DNA of 64,000 nucleotides from Toxorhynchites rutilus septentrionalis (Eukaryota; Arthropoda; Insecta; Diptera; Culicidae), in contig NC_073746.1 in the NCBI RefSeq assembly GCF_029784135.1, positions 5,563,136-5,627,135 on the forward strand. Reading direction: 5' to 3'. Both the position numbers and the translations under genes were made by a program. Below, piece by piece: positions 10,537 to 21,841 of the stretch. The notes below the pieces were generated by a model. That model did not search any database. It was not told where the DNA came from and saw nothing but the letters and a program-made list of their open reading frames with translations. The stretch's first letter is position 1. Every line of letters begins with the position of its first letter.

Positions 10537-12602
10537 TTTTTTTTTTTTTTATTAAATCGTTTATTTTTACAGGCTCAGTTACATAAGTTTAAAGGAGCCA
10601 AACTCCTGACTGTATTGTTACAAGTATATATAAACATTTTTCCTTAATTCTAATGTTAATGGTGTAGAAAACCGATTACTCGCGGTCTACTCGAGTTTAG
10701 AAGGGTGACATATTTTCTTCAGGAAAAGGAAGGGATAAAAGGATATGTTGACAATGTTCACTCTCACATTCACACTCACATTCATTACACTCAATTCTTA
10801 AGCCTATCTTATATCTAAAATGTTTTTACAGTTCACCTTATTCTATTGTTAATAAGAAGGGATTTGATTTCTCGCGAAGAAAAAGGAAAAGGAGAATATA
10901 AGGATATAAGGACAATCACACACGAAGATCGATAACTTTTAGGAAGACATATATTTGGGACATGTAATCAAGGTCTAAACCAGCCAACACATCTCTCACC
11001 GGCACATTGGGCTGCCTTCCTCTAGCCCGAAGAGAGTTTTCTAAATTCGATCTGGCAACAAGATACTCCTCGCACGACCAAACAACGTGTTCGACGTCGT
11101 GGTAACCTTGGCCGCAGACACAGATATTGCTGTCGGCAAGATCAAAACGAAAGAGTAGCGCGTTTAACGAACAGTGATTGGACATGAGTCGGGAGAAGGT
11201 GCGAATAAAGTCCCGACTCAAGTCCAGACTTTTGAACCATGGTTTGAGGCTAACCTTAGGGATAATTGAGTGGAGCCACCGGCCCAATTCATCTTCGTTC
11301 CATTTTCGTTGCCAGTTAACGATGGTATTTTTACGAACTAAAGAATAAAATTCATTGAAGGCGATTTGACGCTGATAAATTTCGCCTTCAATTGCACCTA
11401 CCTTTGCTAATGAGTCAGCCCTCTCATTACCCGGAATTGAGCAATGTGAAGGGACCCAGACAAAGGTAATGACATAACAGCGTCTGGATAAAGCACTCAA
11501 AATTTCTCGTATTCTCTCAAGGAAGTACGGCGAGTGCTTTTCCGGCCTCACTGAACGGATAGCTTCGACAGAGCTAAGACTATCCGTTACAATGTAATAG
11601 TGTTCAACAGGTCGTGAGGCGACGCTGTCCAGCGCCCAGTGTATTGCTGCCAATTCAGCAATATACACTGAGCAAGGATACTGAAGACTGTGTGAGGTGC
11701 TAAAAAAATTGTTGAACACTCCAAATCCTGTGGACTCATTCATAGAGGACCCATCAGTAAAGTACATATTATCACAATTGACACGCCCATACTTTGCTTC
11801 GAAAATCGTAGGAACGATCCCCGATCGATGATAATCTGGAATTCCATGGATATCCTGCTTCATGGACAGATCAAAATGTACAGAGGAATTGATGTAGTCA
11901 GGAAAACAAACACGGTTGGGAATATACGAAGAAGGATCAACCTGCATGGAGACGAATTCATGATATGAGCTCATGAATCCAGAATGAAAATTTAGCTCGA
12001 TCAGCTGCTCAAAATTTCCGATCACCAATGGGTTCATGACCTTACACCGGATGAGGAACCGAAGAGATAATAAATTGAAGCGATCTTTTAGTGGGAGTAG
12101 GCCTGCCAAAACCTCGAGACTCATGGTATGCGTTGAGGGCATACATCCCAACGCAATACGGAGACAAAGATACTGAATTCGCTCGAGTTTAATGAGGTGT
12201 GTTTTGGCAGCTGATTGAAAACAGAAACTGCCATACTCCATCACTGAGAGAATAGTTGTTCTATACAACATTATAAGATCTTCGGGATGGGCTCCCCTCC
12301 AGGTGCCGGTAATTGTACGGAGAAAGTTTATTCTTTGTTGACATTTTTTACTCAGATACCTAATATGGGCCCCCCAAGTGCATTTGGAGTCGAACCAGAC
12401 CCCAAGATACTTGAATGACATAGCATGAGTGATCGGTTTACCCAAAATTTGAAGCTTTGGTTTTGCTGGTCTATGCTTCCTAGAAAAAACCACCATCTCT
12501 GTTTTCTCCGTGGAGAATTCGATCCCTAGCCCAATGGCCCAGGTTGAAAAATTGTTCAAAGTATCTTGTAAGGGTCCTTGCAGGTCGGATTCGTTTGATC
12601 CT
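10537..12602 (-). mobile_element. I-type LINE copy A, 5'-truncated
   Basis: A 2,066-bp minus-strand copy. It is bounded by the 12-bp direct repeat ATTAATCCTAAT at 10525-10536 and 12603-12614, a target-site duplication. The 3' end (left) is a poly-A/T tail and the 3' UTR has the family blocks ACTCGCG and CTCGAG. The 5' end is cut just after the reverse transcriptase LADDG motif, as in incomplete target-primed reverse transcription. Confidence 0.93.
10916..12602 (-). pseudogene. LINE ORF2, 3' part: RT thumb and RNase H
   Basis: The frame enters at SNESDLQGP and stays open to the stop at 10916, about 560 codons. It covers the C-terminal part of the reverse transcriptase, then an RNase H domain with the expected acidic residues in YFTDGSSMNES, YIAELAAIHWAL and YYIVTDSLSSVEA, and a final block WVPSHCSIPGNERADSLAK. 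A CxC...H...C motif near the end (CVCGQGYHDVEHVVWSC) follows. The RT catalytic core is missing, so the copy cannot copy itself. The extra codons upstream of 12602 (starting MEPMNW) are flanking DNA, not element. Confidence 0.92.
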
Positions 12603-12614
12603 ATTAATCCTAAT

Positions 12615-13248
12615 GATGTCAATAATTGGATTGCATTGGATGTGTTACAGTTCATCATGATCATGATCCAGTTCATCGGTTCCAAATATTACAGTGAACT
12701 TGAAGCCGTTTCTAACCGTGTACATTTCAGTGGCTTCTTGTGGCGAGGCTTATCAGAGTTGAAATTAATTATAAATTTGCGGTTAATGATGAGTCAAACA
12801 TATTTAACATTTTGAGCCTCGTACTGGTATTGCTGCACATTCCATTAAGCCCGCAACAAGAGAGCACAGTATCAGTGTCGTTCTAAGCTCCCAAAGATAT
12901 TTATTTGATAAGATTTATTTGAGTCACGTTTCGACATCAACAAATAAACCATATTTTATTTATTTTCTTATTTTGTGACTGTCAGTCCCAGTGACCAACG
13001 CGTGAAGATTTTGTGATTTCTTGTTCGTCCTATCTAATGTTATAATAAATACGTTAGTTGTTTAGTTAAGTTTGATTTTTCATTTATAAACGAAAACTAA
13101 GTATTATGGAGGGGTGACACCCTAATAACCCGCCCCGGGTGTCAGCTGGTCACGCTGCGCCACTGTTTGGTACAGAGAAAAAATCGTCAGGGAATTAGAA
13201 TACCCATTACTTGTCCTTCATTGATTGCGGATTATAATAAAAATATGA
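12615..13248. other. unassigned; one short inverted repeat
   Basis: No gene recognised. Around 13110-13142 a GGGTGACACCC and a CCGGGTGTCAGC form a short imperfect hairpin-like pair, followed by a GC-rich stretch. It resembles a transposon or retroelement end but I cannot name it. Confidence 0.3.
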
Positions 13249-13536
13249 ATGCCGTTGATAAATTCAATCAATTGTTGTCTAGTTACAGGTCAATGTGCTG
13301 ATGGATTTGTTGCACAAGCATTGATAAATAAAAATATATCCAAATCCAAATCACTACCAGTAGAAATAAGTAAATCTAAACCAACAGTTTTATTAGAAAT
13401 TAGAAGAAAAGATTCAAAGCATCAACCGATGTGCAACACAAAAAAACATGAGGTTCGCACATTATGGTCTTGTACTGTATGCAAAGTACCGCTGTGCTTT
13501 GGTAAAAATATGTGTTTTAATAAATACCATTCATGA
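13249..13536 (+). pseudogene. piggyBac-like transposase, C-terminal cysteine-rich fragment
   Basis: The frame ends with MCNTKKHEVRTLWSCTVCKV followed by PLCF and CFNKYHS. This matches the C-terminal cysteine-rich domain of piggyBac/PGBD transposases (C-x-C spaced pairs, then CxxCxVPLC and CFxxYH), which binds the transposon ends. Only the last ~95 codons are present, so the DDD catalytic core is absent. Around 13568-13590 TGGGACT...AGTCCCA forms an inverted pair that could be part of the element's 3' end, but no TTAA-flanked terminus is clear. A small domesticated or unrelated zinc-binding protein is possible but less likely. Confidence 0.6.
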
Positions 13537-13763
13537 GCATGCTCATTTAGCATTCTTCTCATGCTGCACGATGGGACTATCAGAGTCCCACCTTATAATA
13601 AATAACACAATTGAAATATTTATATATTTTTGTATTTTTATATCATTGTATATCTTTATCAATAAAAACACACCAATTTATTTCAATTTTGAATGGTATA
13701 AAATATAATAAAATTAATGTGACTAGAGCCATGGTAATGCAGTGTTGATTTAGCAAAAGTCTT

Positions 13764-13920
13764 CTATACTATCCCGCACATTTTAGTTATTGATAATTGG
13801 AAGTACACATGCTTTTCAGATTCAATACCGTTTTCATCGAACAACGGATCGTCGAACATTGCGTAGTACTGGGAGACGAATCCTTTCCCGATTTCCTCGT
13901 ATTGCAGGATTGAGTGCCAT
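13764..13920 (-). pseudogene. NTF2-like (nuclear transport factor 2) N-terminal fragment, frameshifted
   Basis: The minus-strand translation contains QYEEIGKGFVSQYYAMFDDP, which closely matches the conserved N-terminus of NTF2, the small dimer that carries Ran-GDP into the nucleus. An ATG followed by codons for A-L-N-P lies directly upstream at 13920, as in NTF2. It is one base out of frame with the match because CCTGCAATAC carries an extra base. After FDDP the similarity stops at once (LFDENGIESEK...). This is therefore either an exon with a sequence error or, more likely, a pseudogene fragment. The upstream AT-rich stretch could be transcript leader. Confidence 0.6.
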
Positions 13921-13959
13921 ACTAGTTTTTTTTTATTTTGCTCTTCTTGTTCCTCCAAC

Positions 13960-14258
13960 AATGTTGTATTATCGGTGCAGTTTCGAACAGTTCGGCTGCT
14001 GGCTGCGTGTTCCGGCCCGAGCAATGGACATAGATGACCGCAAGATTGTTTGATTATTCGCATGTGCAACAATGTTCAATGAGCAGCAGTGCCCGCAGTG
14101 AGGTTCAGAATTATTTTGAGAAATTTATTCTGAACGTGTCGGAGTCCAAGTCTGTCTGTCCTGGCACAGCACCTCCAGACAGGAACCACTTGCTGAATTG
14201 CAGGGTAAATGACATAATTCAGACAAAGTGTACAATTTCTGCCAATCAATGAATCCAA
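13960..14258 (-). pseudogene. Jockey-like non-LTR RT C-terminal fragment
   Basis: The minus-strand frame 14258-14076 reads VVPVWRCCARTDRLGLRHVQ then NKFLKIILNL. It resembles the pVW..cA.th...Lq..QNK.Lk.I.n.p block after the RT core in Jockey-group LINEs. It is short, degenerate and has no catalytic residues. Its right neighbour on the minus strand is the NTF2-like fragment, so the two may have been joined by a retrotransposition event, but that is speculative. Confidence 0.45.
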
Positions 14259-14259
14259 C

Positions 14260-17030
14260 GACAGGAGCAGAATTTTAAATTTCGTGACGATTGTATTAAT
14301 GTGAGATCTAAAAATTAGATGACTGTCAAGAGTGAGTCCTCAGTGAACCATTTCTCTGGACCATCCGACCGAACCGAATTTTTAAATTATCAGTCGGAAC
14401 AAGTCTGGGAGATCTCTAATGCGGGAATAGAGTAACCTGAGTCTTCACCAAAAATATAAAAAAATCAACGGAGATCCACCCTAGCCGCACTCTAAAGTGT
14501 CAAACATGTGGTTGGGAAACAAAACGAACAAAAAAAAAAGCTTTCCATCACGCGCTGTGGCACGAGGACAATATTTTGCTACTCGTGCTCTTTTTTCCAC
14601 GTCCACACTCTCGAGCGCGCCCCATTTATGCAAACTACGGTTGTTTTCTCCTCGGATGATAACAATCGGCAAGTACGCGCACGTGCTTATCGCCATGTTT
14701 GACAACAAGGCCAAAACTGAATTTGCGAGAGATCGGATGAACCGGATGCGAGATGCAGGAAGAAGATTGATCATGGACCACGCGACTCGTGTCGCATCGC
14801 TCCACAGGATATCGGCGTCGGCTGGCGGAGAGCCGTTCGAGTAGGGAGTTGTTACAAATAAGAGTTTAAACGAAGGTTTGCGAATCAGCCAGAAGTGTCA
14901 ATCATAAACGGTTATCGTAACCGAGCGATGTTCCCTTCCGCAAGGTCGTCTTCTTATTTGGTGCCAAGCGTGACACGAACGTCGTTGTTTGTTTAATTTA
15001 GCCATTAGGATGAGTATATCGCTCTGATCGTCATCCGTGCTGATAAAATGTGCTAATTAACTCGTTGTTCCCCTCAAGAGATTTCTATCTGAACGACACT
15101 TTATTTAATACCAGGAAAATGCGTGTCTGTTGGTAAGAAAAAAACAATTTGTAGTTTCAAACGTTAACTCTTCGAACCCAGCTATGTTCCAGGAATAATC
15201 AAATATGCGTGTAATTTTTCAAGTGGGCGCGTGTGCGCATCCTTTGAAATTCGAGGATCTTGCCGAGGTTTAAACTTTCTTTCTACGTTATTCCGATTCC
15301 AAAGAAGTCAGAATGATCGATGGGTTGAAGCTGCTGTCCGCGCTTCGGTGAAACTCTATCAATGAAAACCATAATGTTGGCCTCATTTTGAACATTGAAA
15401 ACTATCCACCAGATCTGATTTCTAAATCATCATAAAAACTATCTCCAGAACGATGAATGGACGCAGTCACAGCTAAATTTTCATTCATGCGATCGAATGT
15501 CGCTTACTAGCGCAGCGCTCGTGGAAGACAAAGTTTAATTGAGAAAGTCGAAAAGTCAACCAAGTTAATGCATCTTCCAATTAAATTCACATCTAACGGC
15601 CTCTTCTTACGCAAATCATGATTGGAACTGCGCCTCCGCTTCTGTTTCGCCGTCATTAAAGTGAAAGCGCATACGCTTGGGCATTGTAAGTTTGTGGGCA
15701 AGCGCGTATTTGTGTCCAGCAAGTCCTGTTGTTTATTCCCCACGCAATTGTGCCTTCTGATGTGTCTTGAATAATCTCTTTATTATTTATTTCAATTAAA
15801 CATTATTACGCTGCCTGTGGCTGAGCGTCGATTTGAGTGGGAAGATGTTCTCACAAACGACTGCTGCTGCTGCTGCTCGAAATGAGACTGCCCGAAGCCC
15901 CTTGCGATCCAAAGTCTGTCGCAACGTACATGTGATATAATTTAATTGAACCGGAACGGATTAATTGACAGTGCAGCGCAGTTGGGACCAAATCGGTGGC
16001 AGTTTCTTATTGTGACAATGAATGGAATCGTTCTCATTCACAGGATTTGTTGGTGAATGAAGTTTTTTTTCGTGAACCTATCCCAAAAACTGCCCAGAAA
16101 TTCTCACCAACGACGGATAATGTCCGGCAGCATTTCACCTGCAAATGAACAGCTCCTGGATTAGCTGGAGTTGATCCGATTCCGAATGTTGGATATTTGT
16201 TTCCGAAATTGGTTTTTATTTCCTTCCTTGGCTGCACACCGGAAATATGATAAAAAAGAATCTATGGAAGGTAAAAACACACAATGAATACCGGTCAGAC
16301 GAAAACATGCAAATAGTAGTCCGCTAGCTTAGGTTTGATTGTATGTATAATTGATGAAATTGTTAGACAAATAAACATGTTTCTTTTGTAGACTTGGGAA
16401 AATATTTGTTTTGCAAAATCGAATGAAAATAATTTATATTCAAATGCTAACGCACTAAAATATTCGCACAAATGAAGCGGATGTTTGAAGGCTTGCAGGT
16501 GTTTGAAGCATTTTTCACCTATAATAAAGTGTATTCGTTTGGCCACCTGGGTCATTCGTTATTATTTTTTTTGCGCATTGTATCGTTTTGAATATTTTCT
16601 CCCCTTCAATTACGAGCGTTTCACATATGTTACGTATGTGCTCGAATGTTGTTGCTAGGAACGGACAGATGCTACGTCAATTCTCATTAACACATCTATT
16701 GTAATGAACTTGATATGGTTTGCATAGGTGGTATCCATGGCTGAAGGCTGGCAAAAATCACATACTGAATATTTCCGAAATATTTTGTTCAAATTACCCA
16801 ATTATTTTTAAAACCAATCCTGATGTCAAGGTCACAAAACGTTATGAAATGTTTTGTTGAAACATTTCCTTAAACGTTAGCTTTCCTTAATTTTTTAGCG
16901 GAAAATTTCAAAACATACTTTTGGGTTGGAATTGATCAATCTATTTTATTCATTATTATCTAATGTAATATGCACGAAAATGTATAAAAATTCACTTATT
17001 TCTTCACGTATGATTAAAGAAATGACGATT
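14260..17030. other. 2.8 kb without recognised repeats
   Basis: No transposon similarity and no recognisable protein domain. Open frames at 14497-14844, 15507-15743 and 16034-16237 are unassigned. A short CTG run (five to six units) lies at 15863-15880. The composition is more even than the flanks, as expected of unique host DNA (intron, intergenic or unspotted exons). Confidence 0.4.
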
Positions 17031-17039
17031 TAAGTGTTT

Positions 17040-17200
17040 GAGGGTACCAAATCCGATTTAATCCACCTAAAGGTGTATTTGTGCCTTTCTCATATCTCGA
17101 TCTGAAGTTTGAGCTGCGGGTCATTCGGAGACCGTCCGGGTTATCCCAATGTGACCATAAATCCTTGAAATGGCTAGGAATCTTGAACAGATTTTTTTCT
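17040..17200 (+). repeat. dispersed repeat R5, copy 1
   Basis: It contains TTTAATCCACCTAAAGGTG, TGCCTTTCTCATAT and GAGACCGTCCGGGTTATCC. The last block and its surroundings (GTTTGAGCTGC...AATGTGaCCA) recur inverted at 37940-38040. No termini identified. Confidence 0.5.
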
Positions 17201-17271
17201 GATAAGGATTTCTTATAACAGTGATGAGATTGTTGTGGATATATTGTAATAATTTTAATGCTGGTTGAGTA

Positions 17272-18575
17272 AAGGGTGTGTCACATCAAATTGCATCACG
17301 GAAAAAAAATTGGCTGTAGAAATTCGCCCAGTAGACCGATCCTTTTGAAAATTTTAGACAGTAAAATAAAAACTATTAAACAACTTTTGGCATTTTCTTT
17401 TTATTCATACTTCGAGCCCAAGCCCGTATGCTTGCACCTTCCTCTTTACCCCGTCCATAAGGTTCTGTACAACGTCAGGTTGTAGTTTTTTTTTGAACAG
17501 AAATCCATTTTCTCTTGAAGTCCGCCTCCGATTTGACAACTTTTGGGTTCTTCCGGAGGGCCTGCTTCATAATCGCCCAATATTTCTCTATTGGGCGAAG
17601 CTCCGGCGCGTTGGGCGGGTTCATTTCCTTTGGCACGAAGGTGACCCCGTTGGCTTCGTACCACTCCAACGCGTCCTTTGAATAGTGGCACGAAGCGAGA
17701 TCCGGCCAGAAGATGGTCGAGCCCTCGTGCTGCTTCAATAGTGGTAGTAAGCGCTTCTGTAGACACTCCTTAAGGTAAATCTGCCCGTTTACCGTGCCGG
17801 TAATTACGAAGGGGGCGCTCCGCTTTCCGCAAGAGCAGATCGCATGCCACACCATGTACTTTTTGGCAAACTTGGATAGTTTCTGCTTGCGAATCTCCTC
17901 CGGAACGCTGAATTTGTCCTCTGCGGAGAAGAACAACAGGCCCGGCAGTTGACAAAAGTCCGCTTTGACGTAGGTTTCGTCGTCCATTACCAGGCAATGC
18001 GGCTTCGTCAGCATTTCGGTGTACAGCTTCCGGGCTCGCGTCTTCCCCACCATGTTTTGCCTTTCGTCGCGGTTAGGAGCCTTCTGAACCTTGTATGTAC
18101 GCAGGCCCTCCCGCTGCTTGGTCCGCTGGACGAATGAAATTGACAAATTCAGCTTATTGGCGACATCCCGGACCGAACTTCTCGGATCACGTCTAAATTG
18201 CTTAACTACGCGCTTGTGATCTTTTTCACTGACGGAGCATCCATTTTTGCCGTTCTTCACCTTCCGGTCGATGGTTAGGTTCTCGAAGTATCGTTTTAGT
18301 ACTCTGCTGACCGTGGATTGGACGATTCCCAGCATCTTACCGATGACCCGATGTGACAACTCCGGATTCTCGAAATGAGTGCACAGGATTAATTCACGAC
18401 GCTCTTTTTCGTTCGACGACATTTTTCCAAATTTACGAAAAATTGACAGTGAAGCATGGCCCACGTGATCTATACACTCTTATCTGATTATTAGCGAAAG
18501 CTGAAGATATAATTCCTAAAAATTAAATTTTCTACAGCGTTTTTTCCGTGATGTAATTTGATGTGACACACCCTT
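17272..18575 (-). mobile_element. ITmD37E (DD37E) transposon, copy 2, nearly intact
   Basis: A 1,304-bp element with TA on both sides (17270-17271 and 18576-18577). It has the same ~50-bp terminal inverted repeats as copy 1 (AAGGGTGTGTCACATC outermost). The two ends differ slightly, mainly in the A run after CACGG. It carries one transposase frame on the minus strand. Confidence 0.96.
17475..18422 (-). CDS. ITmD37E transposase, DD37E
   Basis: A 315-residue transposase that would cut and paste the surrounding element at TA sites. I chose the start MSSNEKERRE at 18422; an in-frame ATG at 18464 adds 14 residues that look like leader. N-terminal helix-turn-helix DNA-binding segments include SHRVIGKMLGIVQSTVSRVL. 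Catalytic blocks are VMDDETYVKADF, IFWPDLASCHYS and APELRPIEKYW. Between the D of WPD and the E of PIE I count 37 residues, giving DD37E, the mark of the mosquito ITmD37E group. The frame ends QKKTTT at an A9 run; one A fewer would open about 28 further codons ending at a natural-looking stop. Both copies share this, so the C-terminus is probably truncated by an old frameshift. Activity is uncertain. Confidence 0.9.
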   Translation of the reverse strand: MSSNEKERRELILCTHFENPELSHRVIGKMLGIVQSTVSRVLKRYFENLTIDRKVKNGKNGCSVSEKDHKRVVKQFRRDPRSSVRDVANKLNLSISFVQRTKQREGLRTYKVQKAPNRDERQNMVGKTRARKLYTEMLTKPHCLVMDDETYVKADFCQLPGLLFFSAEDKFSVPEEIRKQKLSKFAKKYMVWHAICSCGKRSAPFVITGTVNGQIYLKECLQKRLLPLLKQHEGSTIFWPDLASCHYSKDALEWYEANGVTFVPKEMNPPNAPELRPIEKYWAIMKQALRKNPKVVKSEADFKRKWISVQKKTTT

Positions 18576-18623
18576 TAAGAGTAAGTATCAAGAATTTGAA
18601 TAAGAAAAGAACATCAATAAATT

Positions 18624-21495
18624 CCTTTCTCGTTTGATCTATGACAGCGCGGTTCGCGCTCAAACGAAGCCCATCCCAGGTTCCACTATTCGTCGAAGGC
18701 CTCCCAATCCATGGTGGGATAGCCAGTGTTCCAAGCCTTATGGAGATAAATCGAATGCATTTAAAGCTTTTCGGAAACGTGGAACCCCTGAAAATTTTCA
18801 AACGTATTTAGCCCTTGAAGATCAATTTAAAAACTTAATCAAAGGGAAAAAACGTGCTTATTGGCGAAATTTCGTGGGAGGTTTGTCACGAGAAACGTCA
18901 ATGACAAAATTATGGAAAGTGGCTCGAAACATGAGAAATCGCTCTTCAACGAATGAAAGCGAAGAATATTCACATCGATGGATTTTTAATTTTGCACGGA
19001 AGGCTTGTCCTGATTTCGCTCCTGTGCAAAAAATTGTTCGAGATATACCACAAGATAGGTGCGATCTTGATTCCGAGTTTTCGATTGTAGAATTCTCTCT
19101 TGCTCTGCTTTCATGTAACAATTCTGCTCCGGGATCGGATAGAATTAAGTTCAACTTGCTGAAAAACCTCCCTGATGTGGCGAAACATCGCTGGTTGAAT
19201 TTATTCAATTGGTTTCTGGAGCATACTATTGTTCCAGATGATTGGAGACAAGTACGAGTTATAGCTATTCAAAAACCCGGAAAACCCGCGTCCGACTTCA
19301 ATTCGTACCGCCCAATAGCAATGCTGTCTTGTATACGGAAATTGTTGGAGAAAATGATCTTGTTTCGCCTTGATCGATGGGTTGAAACGAATGGCCTACT
19401 CTCAGATACACAATATGGGTTCCGCAGGGGCAAGGGGACGAATGATTGTCTTGCGTTGCTTTCTTCAGAAATTCAAATGGCTTACGCCGGAAAAAAACAA
19501 ATGGCTTCAGTATTCTTGGATATAAAGGGGGCCTTTGATTCTGTTTCAATAGAGGTTTTGACAGACAAATTACACTCTCGGGGTCTGCCGCCTCTATTGA
19601 ATAATATGTTATATAACTTGCTTTGTGAGAAACATTTGAACTTTTCTCACGGAGATTCGGCAGTAAGTCGGTTCTCTTACATGGGCCTCCCCCAGGGCTC
19701 ATGTTTAAGCCCCCTTTTGTACAACTTCTATGTAAGCGACATCGACAATTGCCTTACACAAAATTGCAGCCTAAGACAACTTGCAGATGATGGAGTGGTG
19801 TCTGTCGTAGGATCTAACGAATCCGACCTGCAAGGACCCTTACAAGATACTTTGAACAATTTTTCAACCTGGGCCATTGGGCTAGGGATCGAATTCTCCA
19901 CGGAGAAAACAGAGATGGTGGTTTTTTCTAGGAAGCATAGACCAGCAAAACCAAAGCTTCAACTTTTGGGTAAACCGATCACTCATGCTATGTCATTCAA
20001 GTATCTTGGGGTCTGGTTCGACTCCAAATGCACTTGGGGGGCCCATATTAGGTATCTGAGTAAAAAATGCCAACAAAGAATAAACTTTCTCCGTTCAATT
20101 ACCGGCACATGGTGGGGAGCCCACCCCGAAGATCTTATAATGTTGTATCGAACAACTATTCTCTCAGTGATGGAGTATGGCAGTTTCTGTTTTCAATCAG
20201 CTGCCAAAACACATCTCATTAAACTCGAGCGAATTCAGTATCTTTATCTCCGTATTGCGTTGGGATGTATGCCCTCAACGCATACCATGAGCCTCGAGGT
20301 TTTGGCAGGCGTACTCCCACTAAAAGATCGCTTCAATTTATTATCACTTCGGTTCCTCATCCGGTGTAAGGTTATGAACCCATTGGTGATCGGAAATTTT
20401 GAGCAACTTATCGAGCTAAATTTTCACTCTGGATTCATGAATTCATTTCATGAATTCTTCTCCATGCAGGTTGATCCTTCTTCGTATACTCCCAACCGTG
20501 TTTGTTTTCCTGACTACATCAATTCCTCTGTACATTTTGATCTATTCATGAAGGAGAAAATCCATGGAATTCCAGATTATCTTAGATTGGGGTTCGTTCC
20601 TACGATCTTCAATGCAAAGTATGGGCGTATCAATTGTGATAATATGTACTATACTGATGGGTCCTCTATGAATGAGTCCACAGGATTTGGAGTGTTCAAA
20701 GTATTTTTTAGCACCTCACACAGTCTTCAGAATCCTTGCTCGGTATATATTGCTGAATTGGCAGCGATATACTGGGCGCTGGACAGCGTCGCCTCACGAC
20801 CTGTTGAACACTATTACATTGTAACGGATAGTCTTAGCTATGTCGAAGCTATCCGTTCAGTGAGGCCGGAAAAGCACTCGCCGTACTTCCTTGAGAGAAT
20901 ACGAGAAATTTTGAGTGCTTTATCCAGACGCTGTTATGTCATTACCTTTGTCTGGGTCCCTTCACATTGCTCAATTCCGGGTAACGAGAGGGCTGACTCA
21001 TTGGCAAAGGTAGGTGCAATTGAAGGCGACATTTATCAGCGTCATATCGCCTTCAATGAATTTTATTCTTTAGTCCGCAAAAATACCATCGCTAACTGGC
21101 AACGCAAGTGGAATGAAGATGAATTGGGCCGGTGGTTTCACTCGATTATCCCAAAGGTTAGCCTCAAACCGTGGTTCAAAAGTCTGGACTTGAGTCGGGA
21201 CTTTATTCGCACCTTCTCCCGACTCATGTCCAATCACTGTTCGTTAGATGCACTACTCTTCCGTTTCAATCTTGCCAGCAGCAATCTCTGCGTTTGTGGC
21301 CAAGGTTATCACGACATTGAGCACATTGTTTGGTCGTGCGAGGTGTATTTGGCCGCCAGATCGAATTTAGAAAACTCCCTTCGGGCCCGAGGAAGACAGC
21401 CCAATGTGCCGGTGAGAGATGTGTTGGCTCGGTTAGACCTTGATTACATGTCCCATATATATGTTTTCCTTAAAGCTATAGATCTTCGTGTGTGA
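18624..21495 (+). pseudogene. LINE ORF2 (RT + RNase H), 5'-truncated but otherwise open
   Basis: An uninterrupted frame of 953 codons, lacking the endonuclease domain and natural start. The reverse transcriptase carries family motifs: VIAIQKPGKPASDFNSYRPI near residue 210, FLDIKGAFDSV near 290, GLPQGSCLSPLL, and the catalytic LADDG at residues 383-387 (LADD instead of the commoner YADD/FADD, shared by copies C and D). RNase H follows at about 670-800 (TDGSS, IAELAAIYWAL, VTDSLSYVEA, WVPSHCSIPGNERADSLAK). Near the C-terminus CVCGQGYHDIEHIVWSC is a possible zinc-binding motif. EN-RT-RNase H order fits the I superclade of non-LTR elements. The absence of any stop or frameshift suggests recent insertion. 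Confidence 0.93.
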
Positions 21496-21841
21496 TTGTC
21501 CCTACATCCTTATATCCTCCTTTCCTTCCTTCGCGGGTAATTCGTCCCCTTGCTATAAATATTAGAATAAGTTGAAATGTAAATACACTATAGATATACG
21601 AATAGATTTAACAAATGAGTGTTCATCAACATTGTTACAATTTCCTTATATCTCATCCTTCTCCTAAAAATATGTCACCCTCCTAAACTCGAGTACACCG
21701 CGAGTAATCGATTTTCCACCTTACTAACCATAGATGTAAGAAAAATTGTTTATATATATAGTTTTAAATTATATTTAAGAATTCGGCTCCTTTAAACTTA
21801 AGTAACTGAGCCTGTAAAAATAAACGAATTAATAAAAAAAA
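18624..21841 (+). mobile_element. I-type LINE copy B, 5'-truncated, young
   Basis: A 3,218-bp copy bounded by the perfect 11-bp duplication ATCAATAAATT at 18613-18623 and 21842-21852. It begins inside ORF2 and ends TAAACGAATTAATAAAAAAA. The 3' UTR (21496-21841) shares blocks with copies A, C and D. It inserted 36 bp to the right of ITmD37E copy 2, not into it. Confidence 0.95.

Noticed and set aside
12603..12685. N-terminal extension (MEPMNWIMIMM...) of the LINE copy A frame
   Set aside because: It lies upstream of the target duplication, so it is flanking DNA that happens to be in frame.
15863..15880. CTG repeat as a polyglutamine or polyleucine coding tract
   Set aside because: Only five to six units and no open frame of note around it.
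19298..19702. 134-codon minus-strand frame within LINE copy B (also present at 44964-45368 in copy D)
   Set aside because: Conserved only because the LINE ORF2 on the other strand is conserved; antisense shadow.
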